This document shows, piece by piece, positions 47,509 through 60,655 of a stretch of 64,000 nt of DNA. This DNA is from Paramacrobiotus metropolitanus (lineage: Eukaryota; Tardigrada; Eutardigrada; Parachela; Macrobiotidae). The position numbers and the translations under genes are program-made. The notes under the pieces were generated by a model. It ran no database searches, was not told where the DNA came from, and was given only the letters and a program-made list of their open reading frames with translations. The DNA lies in assembly GCF_019649055.1 (NCBI RefSeq), contig NW_026570240.1, positions 372,001 through 436,000 on the forward strand. The letters run 5' to 3'. How positions within the stretch are numbered: position 1 is the stretch's first letter; each line of letters begins with the position of its first letter.

Positions 47509-48522
47509 ATGCCTTCTCGGCCCAGCGATACAACCTCGACTGCAACTCCAAATAGGAAGTTAATCAAGATTTCGCAGCGAAGCAGGCAAACCACAGCCAG
47601 CAAGGACAAGGTACAGTAAAAGTCTGTAAGTCAGTGCTTCCACGCCTGTTTTTAAGACCGTAGAACGCTTCTTGGGATAATTTTGGAAATGTTATTTTTT
47701 TGTAGCAGAAAATAACTGGCGGCGCTCTCCAGAAACCCAAGCGCACCAAGAAGAAAGAGGTCCGACATCGAAACTTTTTTTCCCAGATCTCAGCTTCATT
47801 GTTTATGCTGGCATCCTCGCACTATCAGTTCTATCATAATTTTGTAATGAGTTATTGACACATAGCATTGTTCCCTCTGGTTATTGATTTTCTCATTTTT
47901 CTGTATGTGTGAAGTTAATTGGATACAATGATCGAGTGATTTCCTCAAGTTGTTTTTGTTTTCTTAGGTGCCAGCTAAAAGCGACAAGGAAACACAGACT
48001 CTGCCTTGCAAAGGAACGCAAACTCACGATGAGCTGTTACAAAGCCGGGAGGAGCAATTCTTTCAGCTGCTGAAAGAACGGAAAGCGGCAAACGTAAGAT
48101 ATTTACCAGGACTTTATAGTATATGAAACTTTAATAATTATTAAGTGTGTAAAATGATTGGAACGTACCGTACCATTCGTGTGAATATTCCATTTGATCT
48201 ACAAATGAAGATCTGATGTCGATAATAGATCTATCTGTACTTAGAAATTGGAATACAAATTGAAATTTAAGTATAAATTATTAATTTGAAAATTTCCTTC
48301 GAATTTTATTAAAGAACTGAACTCGGAAATCGATGTACGGAGATGTCACATTCGATTTTGTTCGAATGACGGAGTAATAAGGGTGAATTTTCTTTCCAGG
48401 AGAGCGGATCCAACAATGACGATGGCACTTTCGTTCAACTCGATGTGCGCATACCGGAGCTCACGATTCAAGACCTTTATGCGTACGCTGAGAGGCATAA
48501 CTGCGAGATTCGGATGTCGTAG
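47509..48522 (+). CDS. unrecognised small protein, basic N-terminus and helical C-terminus
   Basis: Four exons join in frame: 47509-47610, 47706-47759, 47968-48093 and 48400-48522, giving 134 aa. I do not recognise a family. Residues 1 to about 52 are very basic and Ser/Thr-rich (KLIKISQRSRQTTASKDK, QKPKRTKKKE), which could be a nuclear or nucleic-acid-binding tail. The centre is an acidic-basic helix (ELLQSREEQFFQLLKERKAA). The C-terminus mixes strand-like and helical sequence (GTFVQLDVRIPELTIQDLYA, YAERHNCEIRMS). The donor after exon 2 (GTCCGA) is poor, so the model there is less certain. A polyadenylation signal AATAAA is at 48813. It is divergent from folliculin. Confidence 0.65.
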
Positions 48523-49269
48523 CTGTATCTTCCCTTTGGATGCGTTTTGTTTGTTCGTAGTTTGTTGATACTTGATAGCTTGTTCAGGTTGTACAGATGC
48601 TCGTTTCTACTGTAATTATCGGAAAATTCAGAATCTGAATGAATGCTGGATGCTTTTAGTTTGCTTTTATTAATTAATTTAAGTTATTTTATGAAGGTAC
48701 TGTACTTAATCTGTTAACGCTATCACAAAAAATCTTCGAACATCATTGTTCCGGATAATAACTTTTTAACATATCCTTAACGGTTCCGCTTCTGTAGCCT
48801 GCAGTTTGAAACAATAAAGTACTTTATGTGGATAAAGAAACCATTCTGTTCAGATGATTTCTAGATCGTCACTATCGCCAGTAAGAATACTAGCAAATAA
48901 TATAATTATTTAATATATAGACAATTTATTTATTTTCACTCGTCCTCCAAGTGTGTAACGCAACAACCAACCGAACGAGTGATTACGGCGGTCCGCAGAA
49001 ATCTTTAAAACAGTCACACGCAAAATGCACGAATTTTCGGTACTCTCCATTCGGAAAATCATTTTTCAGATATGCAGCCCGAATTGCCCACTGCAGCATA
49101 GCACAGGATTTCCACACACTTGTTACTGACTTGTAGGCTTGTAGCGCTCAAGAACGAGCGACAAGACAACGATGCAGTGTTAATGCATCTCTGAATAAGC
49201 GACAATCACCTGCGGTTGCTTAATAATCAGCTGTCAGCAGTGATATTTTTTGCCACGAATCATATAGCT
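48523..49269. other. convergent intergenic region, no gene seen
   Basis: 747 bp of 3' flanks for the two convergent small genes. Nothing beyond the polyadenylation signal was recognised. Confidence 0.45.
48813..48818 (+). terminator. polyadenylation signal of the 47509 gene
   Basis: AATAAA about 290 bp after the stop codon on the coding strand. Confidence 0.4.
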
Positions 49270-49616
49270 TCATCCACGGTAATTCTGAACTGGCACCGCT
49301 GGATCCCCTTCTAAATTACCACGATACACCGTATGATCGTATGTGCCAGGCAGAGTGGCGTTCTGGATTCTTTTTTTGGCTTGCACTAGCTCATACCTCC
49401 TGAAAAGTAAAAGATACCGGGTAGCGCCTAAAGTTCGGAACACTTTCGCTCGACATAAAGCAATTTCTTTTCTCAATGAAAAAAAACATTTTTACTTCAG
49501 AGAATTCCTTACCGTCTGTCAACATCGTTCTTCGCCCAAACAAACGCGCCTAGACCTAAGCCGATGATGACGGTCCATCCCAACCACACCTGCTGTAAAT
49601 TGCTCAACTTTCTCAT
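49270..49616 (-). CDS. unrecognised 77-aa single-pass membrane protein
   Basis: Two exons, 49616-49513 and 49399-49270, join in frame at a good donor (GTAAGG) and acceptor (TTTTCAG). After a short N-terminus (MRKLSNLQQV) comes one hydrophobic segment (WLGWTVIIGLGLGAFVW), then a positively charged amphipathic stretch (KNDVDRRRYELVQAKKRIQN) and a polar C-terminus ending VQNYRG. Size and charge pattern resemble small respiratory-chain or mitochondrial inner-membrane accessory proteins, but I cannot assign a family. It lies on the same strand as dual oxidase, 779 bp beyond that gene's stop, and is most likely an independent gene. Confidence 0.65.
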
Positions 49617-50394
49617 CTGTACGAATGCAAATCAATAAATCATGCTGCACTAAATAGCAAAATTCTAAAAACAAGGAATAAATGCGGGACTTTGGATCAG
49701 GGAAAGCGTAGCTTCCGGTTGATAGGAGCACTGGAGCAGACATAACTACTGTAACAACTGATAATGATAACAAGTGAGGAGGCCGTATTGCCTTCTATAG
49801 GGATCTCCGGAGTTTGCGATTTCATACTGCCACCCCAGGCTAATGGCTTTCCCCAAGCTAATGGCTGCCACCCCAGGTTAATGGATAAATCTAGTACTTA
49901 ATTTCTCGCAATTCACAAGTCACAAGGACCTCTTTGATTATCTTTCGGCAGAAACATGCGTGGGTTGGAGGGCAAATCCGTTTTTATGTTTTGATAATCA
50001 AGCTGCCAAAACAGAATTTTTTTTACCTAACTCCAGAACACACATCCGTAGTAATGCTGAAAGTAAACAAGCAACTTCCTTATTGGACACCACTTCGAAA
50101 TTTCGTAAGTTGCATTTTATTTCTCTCTGTGCACCAGACACAGCCAGCGTGCCGAAAAATATCACCACGAATGTAAAATCAATTTCAACACCAAACTTTC
50201 AGAAAGTTTATCGGTGAGTTACCTCCGCTGCAAAACAAATCGCATAGCAGAAGCCAGGTTATCTGTCATAAAAATTTTCGCTAACAAATGAGCAAAAAAT
50301 TCGACCAGTTCAAATTCATTAATTCATTTCTCTGTATCACAGGGATTTCCCATAAAATTCAAACAACGCAAAACTCCAGAACCTTATAAAATTT
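49617..50394. other. intergenic between the small membrane protein gene and dual oxidase
   Basis: 778 bp with the promoter of the 77-aa gene and the 3' flank of dual oxidase. Around 49831-49884 the words CACCCCAGG(C/T)TAATGG and AAGCTAATGGCTGCC recur as short direct repeats. No gene is visible. Confidence 0.45.
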
Positions 50395-53300
50395 TCAAAA
50401 ATTTTCAAAATGATGCACAAATCTAGGATATTCTCTGCGACGATTCACCATTTCACAGGCTTGACCAATGGACTCCGTCATCTGCTTTGGACCGCAAGAG
50501 AACACCCCCACGCTGGAAATCTATAGATAAAGACACAGGTAACGTTTCTCGCCCACCGCTTCTATGATACCAATTATGCAAATAAGCTACGTAAGGGTTC
50601 CATATATGTATCACTATTTTCTTCACCACATCTTATACCTTACCGCTAGGCTTATGCAAGTGCGAGTATTTAGCCAGTATGGCATTTACCAGGGCAACAA
50701 TAACTTAATTACGCATGCACCTACATTAGCATGTCTCCGTTGGACATATGCCAAAAATGCCGGTACGTCCGGTCGGCCGAAGTGATTGCTGGCCTTCAGT
50801 CCCGTGAATAAACTCCGTCGAGACAATCGTTGAAAATGTTTTTCACAAATGTACTGAAATATGAAATGTTCATTCAAATAACCAAAACGCTTTTTGATGT
50901 ACGTGTACACAAAGCATATTAATGCGCACACAAGAAGGACATATTGCGATCCCAAAGATACAGCGGTAACAAATTTTTCCGAGCTCATCAAGATTACCAC
51001 AGTCTTACCAAAATAGTCGTCCGCAAATCAAATTTATCGAAGAACTGCGTGACAAAGATATGCATCTCCAAAACTCGAGTGACATCCCGCTTTTCGATCT
51101 CGTGCAACGCATCCACAAACCACTCGAAAGGCTTATGCGAGGGACAGATCCAAAGAAAATATACTTTCCGGCAAGATATACCAGAATATCGATTGGTGGA
51201 CGTGCCAAACACCTATTATTAATGTAAATGTTAAAGCTGAGTGAAAATGTAAAGCTTAAATAAAGCTGAAATAAAACACAATCGAACTTAAAAGTTGAGT
51301 TTAAGATTGTTTTACCAGGTCTTTAAGTATGGAAGCATACGGTGTTACGCCCATCCCAGCTCCGACCATGACAGCCACTTCGAACTTGTACCAATCCTGG
51401 TTACCGCCTCCGAACGGTCCCTCAATACGCAAACGCGGTTGATATTCGTGAGAGCACCGTTGTTTAAGCTGGGAGTCATTAGGATGAGCATGAACATCAT
51501 TATGCAGTTCGCAGTTGACCGGGTCAAAAGCCTGTCGCAACTTCCATGTCCAGATACCATGCGCCTTGACATGCACGCTGAGCAGGGGTTCATGCGGCAT
51601 GGAGGTCAGCGTGAAGGGATGCGCTTCTTCATTGCGGAAGGCAGTGCAAGCCAGCCGGATCCACTGACCAGAGCGGAAAGTGAAGTGCGATGGACGTTCA
51701 AAGGTCAGGTGGATCACATCTGAAGGCAATAGTTCGGCTTCCACAACCTGTAGGTTCTGGACGGTTTGCTTGATACTCATCAAACGATCGATCACAAAGA
51801 CGACTAACGGCACTAAGAGGAACAACGGAAAACGTGCGTCCTGCAAATAACCAGTCTTATAAGAATTAGCTAGACCTTCCAGCACAGTCTAATGCAACTT
51901 GCCCTGGAAGTATAGATGGTTACTACCATCCCTATAAACAAGCTCACGACTGGATTGCAGACGGTACTGTATATTATGGGCAGGTTTTGAAAATCAGGCG
52001 TCAAAATATTCACATTGTGAATATTCACTACACAGACTTGTGGTACAAACAGTAGCAAGTTATATATAATTAGTCACGATATTAGCTAACGCACCCCAGT
52101 TAGCCTAGGTAATCCGTGAAGGATGCAAAGGATATAGAATATGATATATCCACCACGATGGACAATCCAGAAGTAGTGGAAGGCGTGCTCCCGAACCGCC
52201 GGCAACGCGAAGACGAACATGACGCATACCGTAATCACCAATAAAATACCAGTAAGCCCTAGACACATATTAATCAGCTGAACAAATAATTCAAGCAACA
52301 ATCGAGAAATCTAGAAACTTGTAACAATAAGTAGCGTTTCATCTGTGAGCCGTTTATAACAGATTGGTTTCAGCTACAAAGACTACAATCTAATGGTAAG
52401 ACGAACCTGTCAGCGACTGATAGACCCAATACGTGAACGGTGGAGGAGTGGAGCCAAAGCTGACTTCCTTAAACAGGCATTTCAAGTGCGCAATGGGCTG
52501 CGTGGAAACATGGTAGAAATTGATGAGATGACCAACAGTGTGCACCACTGCGAAGAAGAAACCCGTCCAGGCAGCAATTTTGTGGAAGCTCATCAACGAG
52601 TCAAAGGGAATGTAGTGATGCAAGAATGTCTCGCGTAGTCGAGTGATGATATTGCGAGACACGGTGAGTAAAAGAACTGGAAAGGCCACGCTGATGGCTG
52701 CCGCTGAGCCGCGAGTAATGGCGATGCCAGCTCCCATTACACGTCGCAAATCATTGGTCTCATTCAGAAACATGTAATCTACAAAGCAAAAAGTTGAATT
52801 CAAATAATTACACACACTTTACGAGTTGTAAGTCAGCTAAATAACTTACAACTGAATCGTTCCAACCACACCCCCGCGATAATTACGTAGAAGACGCAGA
52901 GGTAGAAAATGTGCTGTTTATGCTCTTCCATGTATGTTAGCAGTTGATTTATTCTTTCCTGTGTACTGGATCGACTGCGTTCAGCGGGTTTTTCGGGACT
53001 TTTAATGAAAGCCATAGTATCCGTTGCAGAAATGTGCGCACCCGATGCATTAGATGCAAGCCGCTCCTTTTTCGCTCCCATAGTGTCTTTATTATGATTT
53101 TGTCTGTTTCCCGCCAAGAACGTCTGCCGTACTCCTAAAACAACACCCTTTTGTTGGCCGTTGAAAACCAATAGACTTATATCCAGGTATCGTAATTCAA
53201 ATGTGAAAGCGTAAGAATCACATGTACAACCGCCCAAACATAAGTAATGCTGATACCTTTGAAATCAAGCCCAACTTTGGACAGATGATCCATGACCTCT

Positions 53301-56300
53301 GCATCCTCTGTGAAAAGCGTTAAGAAGTCTTGGAAAGACAATTTAGACTTGTGAGCCAAGCCATACTGCTCCAGAATCTGAGCTGCCACTACGTCAACAC
53401 CAGCGGCAGCTCCACCTTTCTGAGATGCCGCAATGTCCAAAAGACTTCTGCAAATGTAAAGCGTAAACATATGAATTTTCATAATGATTAAGAATTCATT
53501 TGGATATTAGGAATTTTTTATGAGCTGAAACATTATTTATATAAATGTATTCGTTACAAAAAGGCCGGCACGGGTAAAAAATGTCAAGTTGTTATACGAA
53601 TATGCCGATGTACTCGTAGAGTAGATGCATCATGCATGCAATATTAATTACGTATATTAATTAATAAATACTTGCAAACTGCAGCAGATACCGGATACTA
53701 CCTAATACAAGTATGCTATCAGAAGATGTTACAGAACTATGTCCTTTTCCATGCCCTCACGTACCTAAGTAAATCTAGAAGCTCTTCACGCTTAATGAGA
53801 TCATTTTCATCAACATCACACATATCAAAAACAACTCGCAAACGCGCTTTGAAATCGCCTTTCGCAAAGCGCACAATGAGATCCAAGAACTGCTGAAAGG
53901 AGATACGTCCTTCTCCCGCCTTATCAATACAGTTAAACATTTTCTGGATGAAGGTGGTGTTAGGTTTCATGGCCAGCGCTTCAGCGAAATCAACTTTGCT
54001 CAGTTTCAGTTCCAGCGCTTCGTGGCACTCCTTTAACTCGGCTTCACTGCGCTCCACTTCATCCAGCCCAAAAGCCCGCTCATAGGCGATTTTGAAGAAA
54101 TGATCCAATCGGCGCTGCCGTTTTTCTTTGGTTTCTGCCGTGGCCACAATTCGCTCAGCTGTTGTCGGGGTCACCACTAGCTCTTTGCCGCACACCTTCA
54201 AGTATTCCCTAACTGTGTTCACAAAGCGTCGACGTTCATCAGTACTCTCAAAAATCAAAACTAAATCAGGCTCCTTATGCACATGCAGCATGGCCATAGG
54301 CTCCTCAGCGGCATTCTCGGTGACCTCCATCAGTAAAGCGCTCATGTCTGAAAGTGCAACGCTGCGCAACCGGTCACCCTTCCGACTTTCCACATGGATG
54401 CGCCCCTCGGGAAACGCTGACACATTATGACTGTTCAACAGATGCAGCGAGCCGAATTTGACCTTAACGGGGCGGCGAGCAAAATGATGCAGCCATTCGA
54501 CGGCTACAATTTTCTCTTGAAAATGGTCAAAAAGAGAAGGGTTTGATATGGATGATGTGGCTGTTGTAGAGGATGACGTTTCCGACGCAGTATGAAGTAG
54601 TTGTGCAGCTGACACATCTTGTTGGCGTTTGAGGTACTTTCGACGCGTGCGGCCACGATATTTCACCAACAAATATCCAGCCAACATGGATACTAAACAT
54701 AATCGACGGTAAAGTAAGATGATACATCGTCAAGCATACACTCATGAAATCAATTATTGCAAACGCAATACTCACGAATCGCGATGAGGAATATGAGCAC
54801 ACAGGTGTAGATGTAAGCCACCTCATTCCCAGCAAAAACATCTTTATGAGTTTGACCAAGGGCTACACAAGGCTCCAGCATTTCCCCACGAATCTGAGCC
54901 GGTTGTGGACAAGGATCGCCTGCAAAATTCTGGTATGCATTTTAAGTTTTACAATTTAATCCCATAAAACAATTTCATAAGTTAAAGCAACGTCTCAGGT
55001 ACGAATCTACTGGAGCTAACCATCTCTCCAAAAGAAGACATCTCGTTGAATGGCCGAAGGTGAAATACTGCTGGCAGCCACGATGACATCATGCAGTGTC
55101 GTCTGCTTGATTAACTGCAGCTCATCGCCGGTGAATAGCCCATTCTCAATATTTTCAAACCAGAAACGATCGGCATCGCGTAACCGGTAGAACTGTTCGC
55201 GAATGATTTGACTGAACAGCTCTCCCGGCTTAGAACCGTCGCATTCCAGCATACCGCCCACGTATAAATCCACATCGTCCAGCCGATCCTTGTACATATC
55301 GCGCAGAAGCGTCAGTAATTCCGGTTCGGTGGTGAACAACTGCTGGTTAATGTCTGACCAGTTAGCCAGAGCGGTCAGTTTAAAGGCTTTCCGTGCGCTA
55401 TTGTAATCAGGGAGGCCATAATCGCGGCCACGCATTATGTTTACTGCCGCCAGATCTCGTCGGGAGAACTCCAGAGGGCCGAAAATGTGCTCCCGTAAGT
55501 CATCAATGATGATAGCATCTTCTCGTTCGCCAATCTGCGATACCAAACCCATAAGGATGGGTTCAATGCCGCCCACTTCCTGAACCATACTCTGCGAGTC
55601 AAACCAGATATTGCACAGGCGGAACGCCGGGTAGCCTTCGTCGGTACGTTGGAAATTGCACTGTTCATCTCTGCAGAAAATTTATCGGTTACATTTCTAC
55701 AAAAAGATTTTGTTCCTGCTTTCGTTAACGCAAGACACTGACGTGGCTTACCGAATATACAATCCAGCAGGAATCTGCGTATGGCCAAACCGAAACGCTG
55801 CCGCTTGGAAAACGTCCGAAATACCTGGGTGAATATCCGGCTGATAACCTACAAACACATAAATAATACCGAAGCTGACCAGTGACCAGCCGTTCTAATT
55901 ATATTTTTGGAAGGAAGTAATCGACCATTACAGCTTACCTCGATACGCATCCGTGGCGGTATCCAACAGCGCCGGTAAATATTCATACAGCGCGATATTC
56001 TGTAAATAGGAACACACGTCATGAGGGCATCGCATCATCTCACCCGACTCACCGTAATGATATTGGTTTACGACAGCCATAAAAATACTCAAACTGCGAG
56101 ATTAATCCGTCGATCAACAATCTTTTTGCAATCATGGCAAAGGCATTTTACAATTTTTTTCTTAATTAGGTATCATTAATTACAAAATAATATATCTTAA
56201 CATACAACGTCTTAATCTTTAGCGCATCATGCGCGAAAGTAAGTTGTGGTCTGGTTGTACTCGCGCTTGGAGATTTCCCAGATCGTTCGCCGTAATCGGT

Positions 56301-57459
56301 ACAGCGTCTACGTCTGCACGTCAACGACCGCCGAACAAATACTGTAGTAGAGCCACGAATAAATACTAAAGTACCACGCATTAATTATTGCTTTAGTATC
56401 ACGCTTCAGTTTTACAACATCTGAACAATGGCAGCTCGACACAATCCTGTGGCAACTTCGCACCTGAATTACAGCGATCACCAACCGACGAGCCTGTTGA
56501 AACACATCTTCATCCATCCAGTCGGGATGCTCGTGCTGGATCTTCTCGGCCATAACATTATGAAACCGATAGAATAAAATCGTTATGGCCAAAATCGGCG
56601 GATGCTGGTTTGATCGCGCATCGCCCAACACTATCAAATATTAGTACAATTATAAATATTTTAAAATTACGGACTGCAAGGTCGAGCTTACTATAAAGCC
56701 GGCTGGGGTCGAGATAATAGTCAAAGCGGCTGGGCGCGGGGTTGGCAATGGGCGCGCCCATGGTGTTCAGTGGCGGCAGATTACTGGTGGCGTCGACCTT
56801 TAAGCGACCACCCCGGAATTCCCGTAGATGCTGTACCCAAATATCTTTGGTCGAATACACGGCACTGCCATCCAGCCAGCTGCTGACACCGTTGAGCTGC
56901 GCCCGCGGACTATTCGGACTGTGACCGGTGCGCTGGTCGTATTTGGTGCGCAGGATAGGCATGGCACGAGCGCCCTGACACTCGGGGTCAAAACTCCCAT
57001 CGCACGGTTCAATGGGGATCTTCAGCATCTCAATGGGACAGCTGTTCTCGGTACCCTGCAGGATGTCGAACGCCAGGAATTCCCCAAAGAAGGCCAGCAT
57101 GGTGGTGCGATTGCGGACCGACGGCAGACCATCGCGACCTTTCATAAACCGTTGCGAAAGCAGGCGCGGAGAAGGCTGTTCAGCGGAGGCCGCCAGCATG
57201 TACACACCGTCTGTGTAGGAAGTTGGAGCTTTACGGATAATGTGGGAATCTGCAAAATTAGCAGAAGCACTATTCAAACTGTAAACATATTTTAGGTCGA
57301 TCAATCGCATTATCACCTACCAACTGAGCCCCAGTCGGGGTGCGCCAGATTATTATACCATCCATCGTATCGTTGTACCTCGACCGGACCTCGGCTGCCG
57401 GAAGCCGACAACGTCTCATAACATATTGCGATGAAAACCCATATCAAACCTACCATCAT
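50395..57459 (-). CDS. DUOX: dual oxidase (peroxidase-like domain + calcium-regulated NADPH oxidase)
   Basis: Sixteen exons, high to low: 57459-57321, 57249-56692, 56630-56464, 55999-55939, 55848-55752, 55670-55021, 54919-54776, 54692-53765, 53447-53257, 53134-52850, 52778-52407, 52258-52095, 51840-51316, 51212-51009, 50853-50725, 50520-50395, giving 1579 aa (human about 1550). A signal peptide (MMVGLIWVFIAICYETLSAS) leads into VEVQRYDGWYNNLAHPDWGS and the extracellular peroxidase-homology domain (SSWLDGSAVYSTKD, LFYRFHNVMAEKIQHEHPDW, NIMRGRDYGLPDYNSA). The first membrane span is near YIYTCVLIFLIAILSMLAGY. Two EF-hands follow; the first is degenerate. Six further spans carry haem-ligand histidines (SFHKIAAW, HTVGHLINF, WIVHRGGYIIFYILCILHG). 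The FAD site HPFTLTSMPHE, the NADPH site GAGMGVTPYASILKDL and the conserved terminus HHFENF are intact. It produces hydrogen peroxide for cuticle cross-linking or epithelial defence in invertebrates. Confidence 0.97.
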
Positions 57460-60400
57460 AATGCGGTTAACAATGATGGCTCAGTACGAATATAATTTAC
57501 GCGCGCGCTATCGCTGGAAGTGATGACCAACTTCATATAATATTCGATGAGAAAACCTCGAGTACTCCAGAAGATATGCAATATAGATGAAAATATATGT
57601 ACGTACTTTATTATGTGCACTCAGTAGACTGCAAATAAGGCATTCAATGTGATAAAGCATGTGTACAAACAAAACGATCGAATGTCGAAAATTATGCAAC
57701 AGGATTAAGCGGAAAATCGTTTAACCATGAAAAATTACTAACACAAAAAAGCATAAAGCAAGTGTTATTACACTTATGCAACTGACCCGAGTTACGTGCA
57801 TATTTCTCTTATGCGCAAAGCTAATGTCAGATTTGCGCTCATGACAAGAGACTGCCTTCCGTGAAAATTAAGTCAAGTATTGATTGAACTATTTTTGTTT
57901 TAAAGATATAGAGGCAAAAGTAGCTGCATCAAATATCCATTATCCACAGACCACAGAAATGATCAGTGCCGAGAAAACCATCATTCCCTCACACTGGCTT
58001 ATCAGTTACCCCATAAAATTAAGCGTTTAATTAACGGAACACGGTTTACGTTTTATACTGCAGGTATACTTACAGAATTACCAGCGAGTGTATAAAAGTT
58101 TAGGGCCCTGGAATTACGAACCATGATACAATGATTACAATCTCAGATCACTTTCACCATTGCTTTCACTGCTGCTGCTCATTATGAACAGTTAATCACA
58201 GCTGACAGCCAGCTGACCTACTGTAGTGGCACAGTGACAGACACAGCTGTGCCAGATATGAAACCACAACACGGTCAATAAAAGTTTTGGTTTGAAGAAC
58301 GAAAGTCAACTGGGTGTGTAGTTGCTTAATAAAATTTAAAATTCAGCGTCATTTCAGATTATAAACATTTATGCAGCTCACTAGTCAGCTTCAGTCCCGC
58401 ACTGCCGATGTTGGCATCCGCCAACTAATATACTGTTTGTAGACTGTCAGAGACAAATCCCAGAAAAACGAAATTTTCAGTTTTAGCATAAGCAAACGGT
58501 GAAACGCGGCACTTGTTCAAATTAAAATAAGTATGCTAATATTTGCAGATGCGTAACCATTATGAGAATGTCGTTATTATGCTTCAACGATTGCAACAGT
58601 GTCTCCACTGACACACTTCCGGTGCTGCACTAAGAGACCTGTGTACCTGCTAGTGACCGCGCACTGATCAGCATCGCTGCGTCTGGATCCCGACCGAAGA
58701 GTTCAAACAGATCACCGCAAACGGAAGCGTCCGCAGGCAAAAATAACCGAAATACATGAGCGAACAATACACTTTTTCAGTCCAACGCATAAAGGATAAT
58801 ATAGTATACCAACAATAATATTGTAATAATAATATCCCAGTGAGAGGTCAGAGATCCTGCACAAAATCCGGTCAAGTGCAATGAGGAAATTTTTGACTTA
58901 AATTAGACATCCAGAAATGTCACGTAACAGCATGACTGCGCCACGGCATGACGTTCAGAACGTGAAATACAGCCGAATGATTTGCAGGATTAATCATCAT
59001 CAGTCGGAGCTGTAATGTACAAACGCCGTTAACCCGCGATATCCATATTCATAGACTTAAATAGCGAAATAGGCATTTAGAGAGCACGGTTAGAATTCGC
59101 AATGCAGTGAAACAAAGGTAACCAACGTATGGCTTACGGGAAATTAAAAAAAGTATATGTACACAGCGGCACCTTAGTGCACTATACGGTACCTGTTGCA
59201 CAAGAGTCTGATTACATATGCGGCACTTCTTGCACGCATGACCAGCATTTTTGCACTGTACGCGCCTGAATACTGCAGTCTTTCACGGCAGGCTGTGCAA
59301 CTTCACGAAGCGGTTACGTATAGCGCGATAACTCAACAAAAAAGAATCTTTACGGAAGTAAGCTCAGCTCATGATCAGCATCTTTAGTCTGTTATGAAGT
59401 GGTCTAGAAAATTTCGAATGATTTAAAAAAGTAGCACCACCGTTTTTGCTAGCAATATTACTGCTGGCGGAGTAGAACCTTTTCTTATTACATCCTAATT
59501 GCAGAAACGTAACACAACAGCGCCGTACGGCAGCAGTGCAGCCTAAAATCCGTATTTCAATAACTGTCTTAGTGATCCTTAGCATTTAATCATTATTTTA
59601 TCAGCTGATTAACGCGGCCTTACTCGGTAAAATCGTAATCGTAAATCGTAATCGTAAAATCGTAATCGTAATCGTAAATCGTAATCGTAAATCGGACTGA
59701 ATTACCATCAGAATTAGTAGGCTTGCAAAGCATGCGTACTTATCACTTCCACTCTCCGCATTCCCATGAGATGATGGTTCAGTGGGATAGTCGTACAAAA
59801 TTATGAATATTCTAGCTGTATATCTGGACATCCAGCATCCTTAGGCATTTCACAATCATAACTGTTACTGTTCCGCTTGTTCGTAATATTCGTAAGCAGA
59901 TACTGAATAGAAATCAGTCATAGCAAACAAGCATTCAAGCAGAAAGTAGCAATCATTAAATCATCGCCACGCAATCCACCTGTAGCTGTCGGTGTGCTAC
60001 ATGTTTCATTCATGCAAATACGTAATCGGATGACATAAAACAGCTTATTTTTGTGGTGATGGATAGAACGCCTGCGCATACGCGACCAAGATACCTAAAG
60101 AGCCAGAAAAATGCGCAACGGTACAGCTTTTTCCATCACCTGTTTATTGTGCGTCAACGTCGTTGGATGGCCACATGGAGCTGTTTCTTGGTGGCTCGTT
60201 TCATTTCCACCAGACCAGCCGCACGCCAGTCTCTGCTCCGTAATGATCCGTATCACGTGATTGGTCTGCATCTCTTACGTAATCGCGCTCACTGTTCCTC
60301 TACAGACTGTAGACGCTGTATCGGTACACCGTACACACAATCATATAAATATGCGATGAACGCACCCCGCAGAAATTAAACGGATTTTCGGTATTTTCAA

Positions 60401-60655
60401 GCGTTTATATTTATATGTCTCCTCTTCCAACATCAACCAGTACGAGAGTTCATAATCACTACACTATATTCGTTTTCACACTGAGTGCATTGCTTCAAAC
60501 GATCATCGTCTATCAGATTTTTGCTACACCTAGGGCTAAAAAATCCAATTCGCACAAATAATCAGATAAAATAATTACCATGAAATAACACGAAAATTCA
60601 GAAACAGTAAAGGACAAACCTCACGGTTATACATGCATCGCAGTAACAGCAAACC
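57460..60655. other. large intergenic region upstream of dual oxidase
   Basis: 3.2 kb between the dual oxidase start and the NCAPD3 stop. It should hold the dual oxidase promoter and possible untranslated exons. A 108-codon plus-strand frame at 60053-60379 has no recognisable feature or exon neighbours. A TCGTAA-type simple repeat lies at 59628-59694. No other structure was recognised. Confidence 0.45.
59628..59694. repeat. (ATCGTA)n-type simple repeat
   Basis: About ten copies of ATCGTA with one-base A insertions run through this interval. Confidence 0.9.

Noticed and set aside
54128-54430. 100-aa plus-strand frame
   Set aside because: Antisense shadow of the large dual oxidase exon 54692-53765.
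56828-57295. 155-aa plus-strand frame
   Set aside because: Antisense shadow of the dual oxidase peroxidase-domain exon.
60053-60379. 108-aa plus-strand frame upstream of dual oxidase
   Set aside because: No recognisable motif, no flanking exon with compatible phase, and composition typical of chance frames.
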